Shown here one piece after another: positions 12,001-27,000 of a stretch of 64,000 nucleotides of DNA. Made by a program: the position numbers and the translations under genes. The DNA is from a virus, in IMG/VR virus record IMGVR_UViG_3300032331_000813, positions 20,466 through 84,465 of that record; one strand, written 5' to 3'. The notes beneath the pieces were generated by a model. The model did no database searches, had not been told where the DNA came from, and worked only from the letters and a program-made list of their open reading frames with translations. Positions within the stretch are counted from its first letter, which is position 1. The number at the start of each line of letters is the position of its first letter.

Positions 12001-15000
12001 AGCTGAATTCTTATATTGGGCACAAATGGGTTGGGCTCCGGGTAGTATTACTACAATAAATCCGGCAGCATCAACATTGGTCATCAACAAAGAAAGTTCT
12101 ATTGTTCAACCATTAACATTGCGTCAATTTAATTTTGTATTAAATCAAAATCTATATCCTATTCAAGGTAGCGATATGGCAGTGGTTCGTGAAGATACTG
12201 CGTTTTCAGTTACTCCGTTGAATGTTGGTGATGCTATTAGCTATGGACAATTCAATATTAGTAACATTGAACATGGAATTGTATTTGACAATGTAACATT
12301 GTTTAATGATATAATTTACAATCTTTCAACTGGTTTAAGACAAAATCGCATTTTTGTTCGTGGAAGAAAAACTGCTGAATGGAACGGCAATGTAGACGCA
12401 TTTGGTTTTATTTTAAATCAAGATAATATCACTGAATGGACTAAAGAAGTAAAATATACTCAAGGCTCTATTGTAAAATATAAAAACAAATATTGGACAG
12501 CTATAACAATTGTACAAGCAAAAGAAATATTTGACGAACGTGAATGGGTTGTAACAGATTATGACAAAATTCAAAAAGGATTATTGCCTAACAGCCAAAC
12601 ACGTTCATACGAAAGCACATTGTATTATGATACAAACAATGCTAATTTAGAAAATGATGCTGACTTACTTAGTTTTAGCTTGATTGGGTATCGTCCAAGA
12701 GATTACATGGCTTTAGCTGACTTAACTGATGTGACGCAAGTTAATGTTTACAAAAACATGATTAAAGAAAAAGGCACACTAAATGCAGCAAGTGCGTTTA
12801 AAGGTGCAACTTTGCCGCAAGGTGGAATTAAATATGATATTTACGATAATTGGGCTATATTATCAGGGTCATACGGTGGCATATTAAACAATAATTTTGT
12901 TGAGTTCAGATTGAAACAATCAGAACTAACTGGTAATCCTTCTATAGTAGGATTAACTAATGGCATATCAATTAACGGGGTTCAACAAGAAGTACCTATA
13001 TACAGTTTGTTTAATTATGGTAGACCATTAGACTCAGTTAACATATTACCTACTATACCTAATACTCAACCATCAACGTTATATCCTACCTCAGGGTATG
13101 TAAATTATAATGACGTTACAATGGCTAGTTATTTCTATTCAGGGTTAAGTGCAGCACAAAACTATACTGGAAAAACTATACCTATTAATCAATTCTATGT
13201 AAGAGATTATGCTTGGTTAGCAAATTACCTAGCAACTTGGCAAGTATATACCCCTGCTAGCTTAGGTACAGTAATAAATGTAGACAATAACTTAAATGGT
13301 ACTGTGACGGTAACATTTTCTCAAGCGCATAATTTAAAATTATATGATCCATTTGCTATAGTTAACTTTGCAGTTGATATTGACAACTATTATATAGTAG
13401 CAGCCGTCCCAAATCCGCAGACAGTAATAATTAATCTATCACTAAATCCTTCTATCAGAAACATAACTGGTCAAGGTATAGGAATGAGAATGCAAAGTCA
13501 ACGTGTAGCTACTGCACCTGAAATTGATAATCTACCACTATTAGATAATGAATTCAACAAACTTAAAGTTTGGGTAGATACTAACAATGACGGAAGTTGG
13601 GCTGTATATCGCAAGAGTTTGAATTATCAATATGACAATGAAATTATCAAAGCAGCTTCACAAAATTTTGGTAGTGCAGTTGCATACACTGAAAATTTAG
13701 GGTATTTGATAGGTGATAGTGCGTTGGGTACTGTTTATAGATATCTGTATAACGTTGAAGAAAATGTTTATACTTTATCACAAGCTATCAGTCAAGGTGG
13801 TTCATTTGGATCATGCATAACATATGTTGATGATTTGTTTGCAATATCACAACCAACACACCCGTCAGAAGTACCTGCATTATACATATATCAATTAACA
13901 ACTAATGATATAATTAATACGATAGCATTATATCAAACTATTACTGCTCCAAATGGGGTAACTAATTGGGGTAGGTCTACTGCAATGTCAGGTGATCAAA
14001 ATTGGTTATACATTTCAGATACTGATAATGCTAAAGTTTATGTGTATCGTAGGTCTTCAACTACTCAACTATATGTTCAAGTTAAAACTTCAAACGGATT
14101 ACCATTGACATTAAGCGTAGCTGAATTAACATCAGCAGATTTGTTTGGCTATTCAATTGCAACTGATTATTATGGCGATACAGTAGTAATTGGAGCACCG
14201 TTTAAGGATTATACTAATGATGGTACTACGAACAACTATGGATATTCTTACGTCTTTAGTAGAACTGTACAAAATTTTATAGCACAACAAACCGGTCAAC
14301 CTTACAAAGAATTGACTTTTCAATTAGGATTTACTCCTGAAACTGTTGTGCAAATTGCTACTTCAACTGATGCTGCAACTGATAGAATTACAGTAGCTGA
14401 TACCAGTGCATTTAATGTAAATGATCCGGTAGTATTTTCTGGCACCATATTATCTAGTGGTGCACTATCCGCTAACACTGTTTATTATATAAAAACTATA
14501 CCAACATCAACTGCGTTTACTGTTTCAAGAAAAATAGGAGGGAGTACTTTCCAATTAATAGATGATACTGGAATACCAGGTATGACCGTGACTGTTCAAA
14601 CTACTCCATTGTATGTAACAATAAATGGTGAGTTGTTGTCTGATAAAAACTATGCGGTTACTGGTTCAGTGTTAAACATTTATACTGATTCTACTATTTT
14701 AGTAAATGCAGGCGACTTGATTAATGTGAGTGCCCCTTCTTTTGTATTAGCACAAACTTTAACTGATGAAAATCCACCTAGGGTAGGAGTTGAGTTTGGT
14801 TCAAGTATTGATGTTAATGCATTTGCCAATGAGATATTAATTGGCGCACCATATGAGTTAAGCAGTAAAAATAATGAAGGTGCGGTACATCGTTATACAA
14901 ACGGTGGTGAAAAATACGGTATAGTTATTGGTTCATCTAAGTGTGCTATAACCTCAGAACAAACTATTTTTATCAATGGGTTTGCAGTTATTTTACAAGC

Positions 15001-18000
15001 AGGAAATGCTTCTTCAGCAGCTACTAGTATTAATTTAGTTAACATACCAAACGTATATGCTTCAGCATCTGATACCACTGATAATGGTATATTATCTATA
15101 TCATTAGTAGACGTTGAGATTGGTGTAATGGGTAATAAACTATCACTAACTGCTTTATTGTCTACTACCTTTGCTGAAATGGGAATGACTATTTATAAAA
15201 AGACACAAACAATTGTCTGCCCACATTCTGCTACAAGAACTCAATTTGGAGCAGTTGTTAAATTTAACAAGTCTACATATGGATCATTCGTTGCTAGCGC
15301 CCCAGCAGGAGCACGAGTTGCTGCAACTACTTTTGATTTTACAGATGATGAATTAGACAACGATACGGTATTTGATAATAATGCCACTCAGTGGATAGAT
15401 AGTTTTGTCAACGCCGGTGCAGTGTATATGTTTGACTTCTTATCTGCATATAACGAAAATATTGATAATCCGGGTAAATTTGTGTACGCACAAAGTACAA
15501 ACGCTAGAGATATTGAGTACGGAGCACAACCATATTATGGAACTGCATTAGATTTCAACAACAACCGAGTTACAATTGGAACTCCTAACTTTATATCGCC
15601 TACACTGACTTATCAAGGGCAAGTTGTAACTTATATAAGTTCTAGTACTGAACCTGATTGGGCTGTGTATAGGGAATCAGCACCAGTAGTAGATGTTAAT
15701 GGAATATTTAACATTCAGATGTATAGTGCAATGACTAACGATACATTAGAAAATCTAGATTATATTGATCCTCTTCAAGGAAAACTATTAGGTGTAGTAG
15801 CACAAAACATTGATGTTGTTTCTAATCAAGATCCTGCTAGCTATAACTCTCCTGGTATAGCACAACAAGGTATAGTATGGGGACAAGATAAAGTAGGTCA
15901 TATTTGGTTCAATACTTCTAATACAAGATTTATGAATTATCATCAAAATGATGTTAATTATAATAGTCAATGGTGGGGTAGAGTATTTCCGGGCAGTGAT
16001 GTAGCAGTATATTCTTGGATAGAAAGTAATGTTCCACCTGAACTATATTCTGGTCCTGGAACGCCATTTGATACATTTAACTATGCTGTTAGAGGGGTGA
16101 TCAATGCAGAAGGGCTAATTACTCCTGTATATTATTTCTGGGCTAGAAATACAAATATTGTTTTTGAAAGATTAGGAAAAACATTAGCAGATTCTACATT
16201 AGAGTTATACATTACTAGCCCGCAAAATACTGGTATATCATATTTTGCACCACTGCTACCTAGTGTGTTTGGTTTATATAATGGATTTGAATTTATCAAT
16301 GCAAATGACACGGTACTTCATATTGGATATTCTACTGGAACTAATAGTGACGTATCACATAATCAATATAGTTTGATTCGTGCAAATTATGCAAATGACT
16401 TCTTACCGGGAGTACCTGGATCCGGCGCAGCTTATCAAAATCACTTAGCAGTTGGTATCACAGAACCGATTGATTTATACAATCGAATGTTAGATAGTAT
16501 GTGTGGGGTTGACAATGCAGGAGGTGTTGTTCCCGACCCACAATTACCAAAAGCAGTTCAAACTGGCGTACTTGCTAGACCAAGACAGGGTTTCTTTTAT
16601 AGCAGATTTGGAGCACTAAAGAATTATTTACAGTATGCAAATACTGTATTATCACAGTTCCCAATTACAGAAATGAGACCTAACATTCCTTTCTTGAATA
16701 CTACTGGTGAGTTTTATGACACTAGTGCTTATTGGACATTAATCAATTGGTGGGCTCCTGAATACAACGATAATACTAAATCATTAATTCAAGTCCCTGT
16801 GTATGCAGATTTGGCTGCATTGACAGTTGCCGTTGGAACTATAGTTACTGTTTTACAAAACGGTGTTGGTAGTGCAGAGACATACATTTATAGTAGTGAT
16901 GGTGCTTGGATTAGAATAGGATTAGAAAACGGAACCATAGAATTTAAGAGTGTTCTTTGGGATTACCCTAGTGCTAGATTAGGTTTTGGTGATAATTTCT
17001 TTGACACTACTTTATATGATGTTTATCCTTCTGCGGAAACAAGATATATTGTCCGTGCCTTAAATGAAGAAATTTATACTAATGAATTATTAATCTTTAG
17101 AAATAAGAGTCTAATACTATTGTTTGAATACATTCAAAGCGAAACTATTGAAAGTCAAAACTATTTGTCATGGTTAAATAAAACTTCATTTGCAGATGTA
17201 TCACATACAATTCGTGAATTATTACCAATTGAAGTATTTCAATCTGACAATGAATTATTCTTAGAAGGTTACTTAAATGAAGTTAAACCTTATCACGTAG
17301 TTATTAAAGAATTTATTTTCAAATATACTAGAGAAGAAATATATCAAGGTGATGTTACTGACTTTGACGTACCTGCACAATTTACCTCAGGTGTAAATGA
17401 ATTTATAACTCCTGAGTTAGTTTATACTACTCCTACAGAAATTAATCAATTTAATTATCTTGACCCAATCTGGGCAACAGCACCTTATAATCAATGGTAT
17501 AATAATTATGGTGTAAGTTTGAATGGTGAAAAAGGATATTACATTGCTACATTAGCATCTTATATTTCATTGAATGCAACATCTTGCTATGTAGATAATA
17601 TTAACGGTTTTCCGGTTACTGGTAGTATACTAATCGGAACTGAAGAAATTGGATACTCATATAGAGATTTGGCAACTAATCAATTAAGTGGATTGTCTCG
17701 TGGACAAAATAGTACAACTATTGCTATTCATTTCCCAGAAACAAATATATACATGAATCTTCCTGGAGTATTAGTTACTGATACTGGTAGAAATTATTTA
17801 AATCCTCCAAGAATTACTGCTTACATAGACTTAACCAAATATCCTGCTCCTAAGATAACAGCAATATTAGAACCAATATTAGCTTTAGGAAAAGTTATTG
17901 GAGTGACCGTCGTAGACCCTGGTTTGGGTTATGCTGTATTACCTCAAATAATTATTGATCCTGCAATTGTAATAACGATTGATAGTTCTCAAGTAAGTAT

Positions 18001-21000
18001 AGTAGACAATACAATTGACATTGGTAGTACTGAATTACAAACTGGAGATTTAGTAGTATATACTGTTGGCCCTAACTCAACCCCTATAGGTGGATTGAAA
18101 GAAGGTCAAAGATATTATGTAAATCTTCTAGAAACTATACCTGCACCAATCATTGCACTTTATACTGAATATCTATCTGCGATTGAAGATCACGATAGAG
18201 TTATATTAGATAGTACTGGCACAGGGACTCAAAAGTTCAGCATGGGTGCTGCTGCAAATGCAATAACAAATGCAACACCAATAAGAGAAAATATAATATC
18301 ATTAAGATTTGATAGAACAACTTATAATTCTCAAGTAGTAGAGTGGTCACCATTTGGATATTATGGTTCTTTCTATGCTGGAACATTGCGTAATCCCGAC
18401 AAAGTAGCATCATCTGCAATTACTTTATACAGTAACACTCCGCCTATTGAAACTATATTAGCAAGTGCTCAGGGAGCAACATTTGAAATTTTAGATACTA
18501 CTAATCAGCAAACACTTGAGTGGTCATCAAGAACAAGAAATACAATGCAGACGTATGGTAGTCTTTACCCTACTGAAGCATATAGAAATGCAATTCGTAT
18601 CGACCCGTCAGACGGTGGTGTAGCAGTAGAAGGTTTTATTGGATCAACAATTGGTTTCTATATAGGAATGCCAGTTAAGTTCAACGGGTCAACTATTGGT
18701 ACATTGTTAGAAGATGATGTAACTTACTATGTTAAGTCATTAGTTAAGTTACCAAATACAGGAACATCAACTAGTGCAACCAGAACCAATGCTTCAAATA
18801 ATACTATTACAGTAGCTAGTTCTGTTAATTTTAAATTGCAAGATACTGTTGTGTTTACTAGTGCTACGCAGATTATATCTTCCGGATATTTTGTTATAGG
18901 TCAAACGTATGAAATAACAACAGTAGGAACAACTAACTTCACCTTAATAGGTGCTGCTTCAAACGATGTTGGTACTGTGTTCATTGCAACTGGAGTCGGC
19001 ACAGGTACTGGAACTGCGGAACAGAGAAGTTTGGGCAATGTTATATATCTTGAAACATATTATATCTTGAGTAAACCGTCTGCAACTACAGTTACACTCT
19101 CACAAACATTAGGTGGTAGTGTATTCAAGTTATCTAATGCCACTGGTGTAATGACAATGATCAGACCTGATACTGATGTATTAGAAGATACTGGTTTTAC
19201 GATTTCTGATACAGTTGACGAGAATGGTAATCCAGGCGCAGTTTATTCTCCTAACATTGGCATTGGTTCAGTAACTATTGCACCTGCAGGATTAAAATTA
19301 CTAACAGGCAATCAAACTAATCTTGAGATAATAACAATTAATTATTCTGGATTAAGAAATACTGTAGCTACTACAGGTACTACAAACACAGTAACTGTAT
19401 TGTTGACTGCTACAGGCGAAAATGGTACTACTGGATTCTATACTGGACTTCCTATATTCTTTGTAGGTAATACGTTTGGTGGAATTGTTGAAAACATTAG
19501 TTATTATGTAACTACTGTTATTGATGCACAGACATTCACAATGTCTCCTACATCAGATGCACCTTTTGCTATTAGTTTCACTGAAACCACATCAACAGAT
19601 AATTTAGTTGTTTGTGGAACAAGTAGTACTGAAAATATTACTTTAAACTTGTCAGTCAATGAACCTATCATATTTACTGACTTCGTATTAAAAGCAGGTT
19701 ACTTTACAATAGGACAAGTATATTCTATAGTTTCTGTAGCAGATAATAACGGCGGTGCTACTACTGATTTTACTTTGATTGGTTCAAGTTCTAACGCTAT
19801 TGGTACTATATTTACTGCTACTGGTGTAGGCACTGGAACCGGTACTGCTACCCCAACAAGTCCTTCTACTACGTTTGGTGGAATAGTTTTTGGTAAGACA
19901 TACTATGTAAGACAAAAGTTTGCAGACGTTGACCCAATTGATTTAGTTACAACTACATACTCTATTTCTATAGCTGAAAGCGTAAATGGAGATGCAGTAA
20001 CATTAACTAATACGGTTGGTTCATGTTTGTTTACAAGTCAAAAAGATACACTACCATTAACAACAGCGACAGGTTCTATGACTATGAATGTTGCATTACC
20101 AGTAAGTCCTGGACAAGTTGATGGACAACAGTTTACTTTATACAACACTTCTAGTCAGTTAGCGGGCAAACAAGGAACAGTATCTAATCTATTGAATAGA
20201 GAAATAACTTCTACTTTAGATACAGTTAATAGAATTTGTTTATCTTCATTTAGCGGTGGATTAACTGACATATACAATAATTTACAATTTAAAGTTTCTA
20301 CACCAATTGGTGGATTGACTAATGCTACCGTTTATGCTGGTAGTTTCATTGTTGGAAATGTTTATACAATAACTTACATTGGTGATACAACTCAATCTAA
20401 TTGGAATACTATTGCAGGTACTACTGGTGTAGTATACACTATAAACAGTGTGTTTACTTGTGCAGCAACTGGAACTTATATTGGATCACAAACTGGATCT
20501 GCTGTAAGAGTTTATAAAATAACAGGAACTGGAACTACCTCAGTCAAAGTTATTGAAACTCAATCTTCTGGAAATTGGTTAAGGTTAAACGATGACGATA
20601 ATCCAAATACTACTGATGTTTTATATGTGGGTATGCCTTTATATTTCAGCGGTACTTCAGTTGGTTCTGTATCATTAGGTGTAGTGTATTATGTGTTTAG
20701 TATAGATTCAAGTCCACCGTCAGGTACAGGTAGATTCTCAATATCAGAAGTATCTGATTTGTCTAGCCAATTTACAGTAACTGACGATGTTGGAGTAATG
20801 ACCGGATCAGGAGATCCTTATGTAACAATAACTTCTCCTGCGTCATTACTAGATTCTAATCAAATAGCAACTTTCTCAAGTGCTCCTAGCACTGCAACAG
20901 TAACAGTAACTAACGGCTCATCATTTACAAATGGTATGGCAATAAGATTCAATACTACTGACACGTTACCTACTCCGTTGAAAATAAATGTAACTTACTA

Positions 21001-24000
21001 TATTAAGAATCTTAGTGGAAATACATTTAATATAGCATATAGTGCTACTGGTTCACTTATATCATTGTCATTAAATGGTACCGGAGTTCAAAGAGCATAT
21101 GCTCTTCCTGTTATACTAACACAAGTTACAAAATCAGATCCGGTATTTGATGTAAGTTATATTTTAGGTGGTTACAGAACAATAATTACAAATCCAGGTT
21201 CAGGGTATGCAATAAACAATGCTATTACTGTATTGGGAACATCATTAGGTGGAACTACTACTAACAATTTAATACTAACCGTAACTTCAATCAATTCTGA
21301 AGGTGGTATACTATCAACTACTGCAAGTGGAACCCCACCTGGACCAGAAAATCAATACTATTTGAAAGTATTGTCAGTAAATCAAATGGCTGTGTATTCA
21401 AATGCTATATTGACATCACAAGTAAGTGGACAAAATTTCCCTTACAAGGGTATAACAACTATTACAGCAACTGCCACAACAGCAGCTACTGATTTAATTA
21501 CTATAAACAGTACTAGTGATTTCAGCGTTAATGACCCAGTTGTCTTTACTGGAACAGTGTTTGGAAATATAGTTTTAGGAGCTACGTATTATATCACTGG
21601 GTATGGCCCTACAATTAGTGCTGGCAGTTTTGTTGCTACAACACAATATAGAATTAATTCATTAGGCACTACTGATTGGAACATTGCAGCAGGAACATAC
21701 GGTGTTACATATAGTGTAGGAGATGTGTTTACTGCTGTAACAACAAGTTCAGGTACAGGTAATGTTACTTTGTTAACAAGAATAACGATTTCACAAACAA
21801 TTGGTGGTTACACATTTGAATTAGCAGATGCTACTGGTTCCATGACAATGGCTAAATCAGGTGACTATGCATTGTTACCGGAACCATTCTACTTCAGTCC
21901 TAGTATTGTAAAATACGGAACTCGTTTATATGAATGCGTAGTCAGTAATAATGACAATGAGTTTATTTTTGGTAAGTGGGCATTACTAGATACCGGAAAT
22001 AGAAATGTAAATGCACTAGACAGAATTGCAGCATACTATCAACCAACAGTTAACATGCCGGGTGTTGATTTAACCCAACTAGTATCAGGTATAACATATC
22101 CAAATAGCACTTATTTAGGTAATGCATTCGCACCAGCAGATGAATTCACATTAGATACAATTTTAACTGATAGACCATTCTACCCAACTGGTGTAGATTT
22201 AGAAGCCATCATTTGGAATGGTGTAATTTATATGGCTGCTGCTCAAACAAGCGAATATAGTTCAATTAACATGAGTGTAGATACTGATAATTGGACAATA
22301 ACAAAGATAGCAAGAAATCCAATCAATATAACCAGTCTATTATATGTTAACGGTAACTATTTGATGACAGCTAATAATGGAGCAACACCGTTATTGATAA
22401 GTGAAGATGGATATCAATGGATAACTAACGGTTCATTTACCCCTTTCAGTAGTACACCATGGGACGTTGTTTCATATGATATATCTTCAATGTCTATGCC
22501 GGCGTTCTCATTGAATGAGTCAGCATATTACAATGGTATATATGTTGCTGTAGGTGATAATATTGTGTCATCAACTGATTTATATGCATGGGTAGAAAGA
22601 TTTACATTTGGTGGCACTTTGACTACTAGTGAGTTTAAAGGGGTTTGCTATGCAAATACCGCTGGATTCTCTGGTTTTATGGCAGTTGGTTTAGGACAAA
22701 TAATTACGTACAACAATGTTGGCAATGTGACTAATGTTGGTATAGTCTATACTAGCCCTGACGGTATTACTTGGCAACAAGTTCCAATGAATATTACAAC
22801 TGATTTAAGTTTTAATAGCATTGCAGCTAGTGGACAAACAATTGTCGTAGTGGGTGATGATGGATTAATATGGACAAGTTTCAACGGAAGTATTTGGTTT
22901 AATCAAACATCTCCGATAACATCTAACTTGAACAATGTAAGTTGGAATAGTGTTAATAATACATTTATGGCAGTTGGTGATGATGGTGTGATATTATATA
23001 ACTCTACAGGCACTGGTATAACATGGACAAGACAAACTTCAGGTACTACGGAAGATTTACAAAGTTCAGTATGGAACAATTCACGTGGTGAATATGTCGT
23101 AGTAGGATATAATAACACTATATTAACAAGCACTATCGCAGCAACAAGTTGGTCAGCACATGCTAAATTTATAAATCCAATAGCAGTGTATGATGTACAA
23201 GGCGATGATTTCTCTGCAGGATATGGCCCAGAAGAATTAGTTGGTGGTGTTGTAGAAGATACCATAATGATGACTGTAGCAACTCGTCCGGGTACAAACT
23301 GGGATGAAACAATTTATCAACATACTGGTTATAATGTAGTTTCTGAAGAAATATATCCAATCAATGGTACTCAAACTGATTATAGTTTTGCTAATTTAGT
23401 ATCTACCCCTGCACAATTGAGTGTATTTGTTGTGAGTTATTTGACTGGAACAAGTACTACTCTTTATGAAGGAGCCGATTATTATATTGACTGGATTAAT
23501 AAAACAGTATCGATATTTACCCCATTGACTTATGTATCATCTACTTTAAGAGATAGATTGCGTATTGATGTATATGAAGTGGGCAACGGAGACCAATTAG
23601 TTAAAGCAAATACAGAAACTGATCCACTAAGAATAAATCCTGTTACAGGATTTAATGAGATATATGTAAATGCTAACTATAGCGCAACTATATACAAAGG
23701 TTCAGGATTAATACGTCCTAGTACGGCTCCAATTGTTACTACTGCAACACACACTAATAGTTTTGATAATACGATAACATGTACTAGTGTTACTGAGTTT
23801 GTACTTAATGGACCTATATACTTTTCTGGATATGTTTTTGGCAATATAGTTGAAGATACAATTTATTATGTTAAATCAATAGGCGGAGTATCAAATCGAA
23901 TTACTATTTCTGATAGTTATAATTCAAGTACAGGGGCTGCAGGAGATACTTTCATTTTATCTTCTGCGGACGGAAGTATGGAAGCAGTTATACAGTCTAC

Positions 24001-27000
24001 AAACAGTGTAGTATGGACACCACCGGCTATATATCATAATGGATCATTATTGATATCGGGTATTACTGAAACTGTTTTGAGAACAAAATCAAGTACTAAT
24101 ACCATCACAGCTATTACTACTGGAGGATTGATTGTAGGTACACCTATCGTATTCAGCGATACTATATTTGGTGGTATAGAGCCTGGCATAATATATTACG
24201 TAAACTTAATATATGACTCAAACGAATTTACAATATCTGAAACTTTGGGCGGTTCTGATTTAGAATTAACCGATGCAACAGGTAGCGCAATATTCATAAC
24301 AAATGACTATGCTATTGGATTTGCTGATAATGGAATATCTGCGGCAGTAATATTCTCTCAACTGTATGACACAACGGTTGACTATATAAGTTACACATTG
24401 TTTGGTGAAACATTCCCTATTCAATATGGATATACTATCCCGCAAGTAGAAACATTTGTTGGTGACGGGGCGACCTCTACTTTTGCTTTAAGTAATTATA
24501 TATCAGATGACAGCGTTGTTAATGCAATAGTAGAAATAGACGGCATTCGCAGAACATTAGCAGAATATACTATTAGCACTATTACTAATAGTATTACGTT
24601 TAAAAATCCTCCTAGTGCAAACCCTGCGACTACAACAGCTGGTAATTTTGTAGTGGGAACTTCTTATCGTATTGCGTCATTGGGAACAACTGATTTTGTA
24701 TCAATAGGCGCAACTTCTACGGCAAATGTTACTGGTTCTATTAGTGGTACATCTTTAACTATTACTAGTGTTACTTCAGGATTATTAGATTCAGGAATAT
24801 GTATAACAGGTACGGGAATAACAGCTGGCACATATATTACTGATCAAATATTAACGCAGACAGCGGGCAATTTTATTGTAGGGATGCCATATAGAATAGA
24901 GTCTATTGGAACAACTGATTTCGTAGCAATAGGTGCAGCTTCAACAGCGGTTGTAACCGGTACGATTAGTAATGGTTTAGGTAGCGCAGGTAATAAACTT
25001 AATGTTACTGCTTCAACTTCAGGTGCGTTAGCAGTAGGCACTTACATAACAGGTACGGGCGTAACCGCAGGAACATATATTACTGCTTTGGGTACAGGTA
25101 AAGGCGGAATAGGAACTTATACTGTAAGTGTGTCACAAAATGTAACTTCAACTACTGTTACAGGTCAACCGTTAGTAGGTGAAGGATTTATTGCAACTGA
25201 CATAGGATCTGGTACTGGAACTGCAACACAAACTAATCCCGGTGGAATAGGTTTATACACGGTTGATACTTCACAGACAGTGGCAGAAACTGCAATAACA
25301 GGTCAACCAACTGTTGGTACTGTATTTACTGCAACTGGCGCAGGCGCTGGAACTGGAGTTGTAACTGGGCTAGTAAGTGTCGCAGTAACGACATATAACT
25401 TAACCGAACGTCAGTATCTTAGCACTCAATATAATATTACTGGTATCACACAGACTAGCCAAGGTTCTGTAACAGTAACTGGTAGTCATGGGTTAGAAGA
25501 AACATATGATATGCCAGTTAATGCAGGCTATTTTGATGTTGGACAATCTTACACTATACAAACATTGGGTAATACAAATTGGACAAGCATAGGTGCAACT
25601 CAAGTAACTGATGCTACCTTAACAAAAGGCACTCAGTATATTATTAATACTTTGGGAACCGCAGATTGGACTTCAGTTGGTGCAGGTGGAACAGTAACTG
25701 GTAGTATATCTAACAAAACTATCAATGGGGTAAATACTGGAGTACTAACTGTAACTAGCGTATTGACCCCGTCGATTGTAGTGACTGATTTGGTTATTGG
25801 ACAAACTTATACAATTTTATCATTAGGTACAACTACTAATACACAATGGAATACTATTGCAGGCACTACTGGAAAAACATATGCGGTAGGTAATAGAATA
25901 GATGCTCAAGTAGTCGGGACTGGTACTGGCACTGTAGCAATGAATATGGTAGCAGTTAATCAATTCCTTAGCAGTAGTAGTGTTACTGTTACTGCTGGTA
26001 ATTTTAATATAGGAACTTTATATACTGTTGCAACACTCGGTACTACTAATTTCGTAGCCGTAGGTGCAGCTTCAACTGCGGTAGTAACTGGAGTTATTGG
26101 TGTTACTGTTACAGCTGGTAGTTTTGTAATAGGAAATTCATATTTTATTACAACATTAGGGACTACTGATTTCACTTTAATTGGTGCAAGTTCTAATACA
26201 GTTGGTGTTACATTTATTGCTACGGGCGCAGGAACTGGTACTGGAACTGCAACTAGACCGGGTATAGCAGGTACTACCCTTAATGTATATGCAGTTACTT
26301 CAGGTACATTAGCAGTTGGCACTTATATAACAGGATCAAATGTAGCAGGTGGCACTCGTATTACAGCATTGCTTACTGGAACAGGTGGAATAGGTACATA
26401 TACTGTTAGTACTTCACAATATGTAAATTCAACTATAATAACAGGACAGCCGGCGGTTGGAAGCACATTCACTGCTACTGGAATAGGAACTGGAACTGGA
26501 ACTGCATCCTCAAGCATTGCAGCAAGCACAACTATAACAGGTTTCTTAAGTGGTTCAGGTGGCGTAGGTACGTATACATTGAGTAGTCCACAAATTATAA
26601 CAAGTAGAACCATGACTCTTGGTCCTAATGTAGGGGTATTATTTACCGCTACTACTAATAGTGATCCATCAGGTTCAGGCGGATTTGCATATGTAGCTAG
26701 CTTTACTGCAACTGGGGCGGGTACTGGTATTGGTGCCGGAACAATAGCGTATAGCACAACAGATTTTTCTACATTACAGTATTGGTTAAGTACATCAGCA
26801 GGAGGCACCAGTGTATTGGGTGTAAATTATCCAATAGTATTTGGAACAGTTATACCAAACTGCGGTATAACTGCCGGAAGAAGATATTATGTAACAAAAA
26901 TATTAGATTCTTCAAGATTTACGGTGTCTACTCAAGTAGGGGGAGCATCTCCTAAATTAGAAACTACTACCGGTACTATGATTGGCACAATGACTCAATT

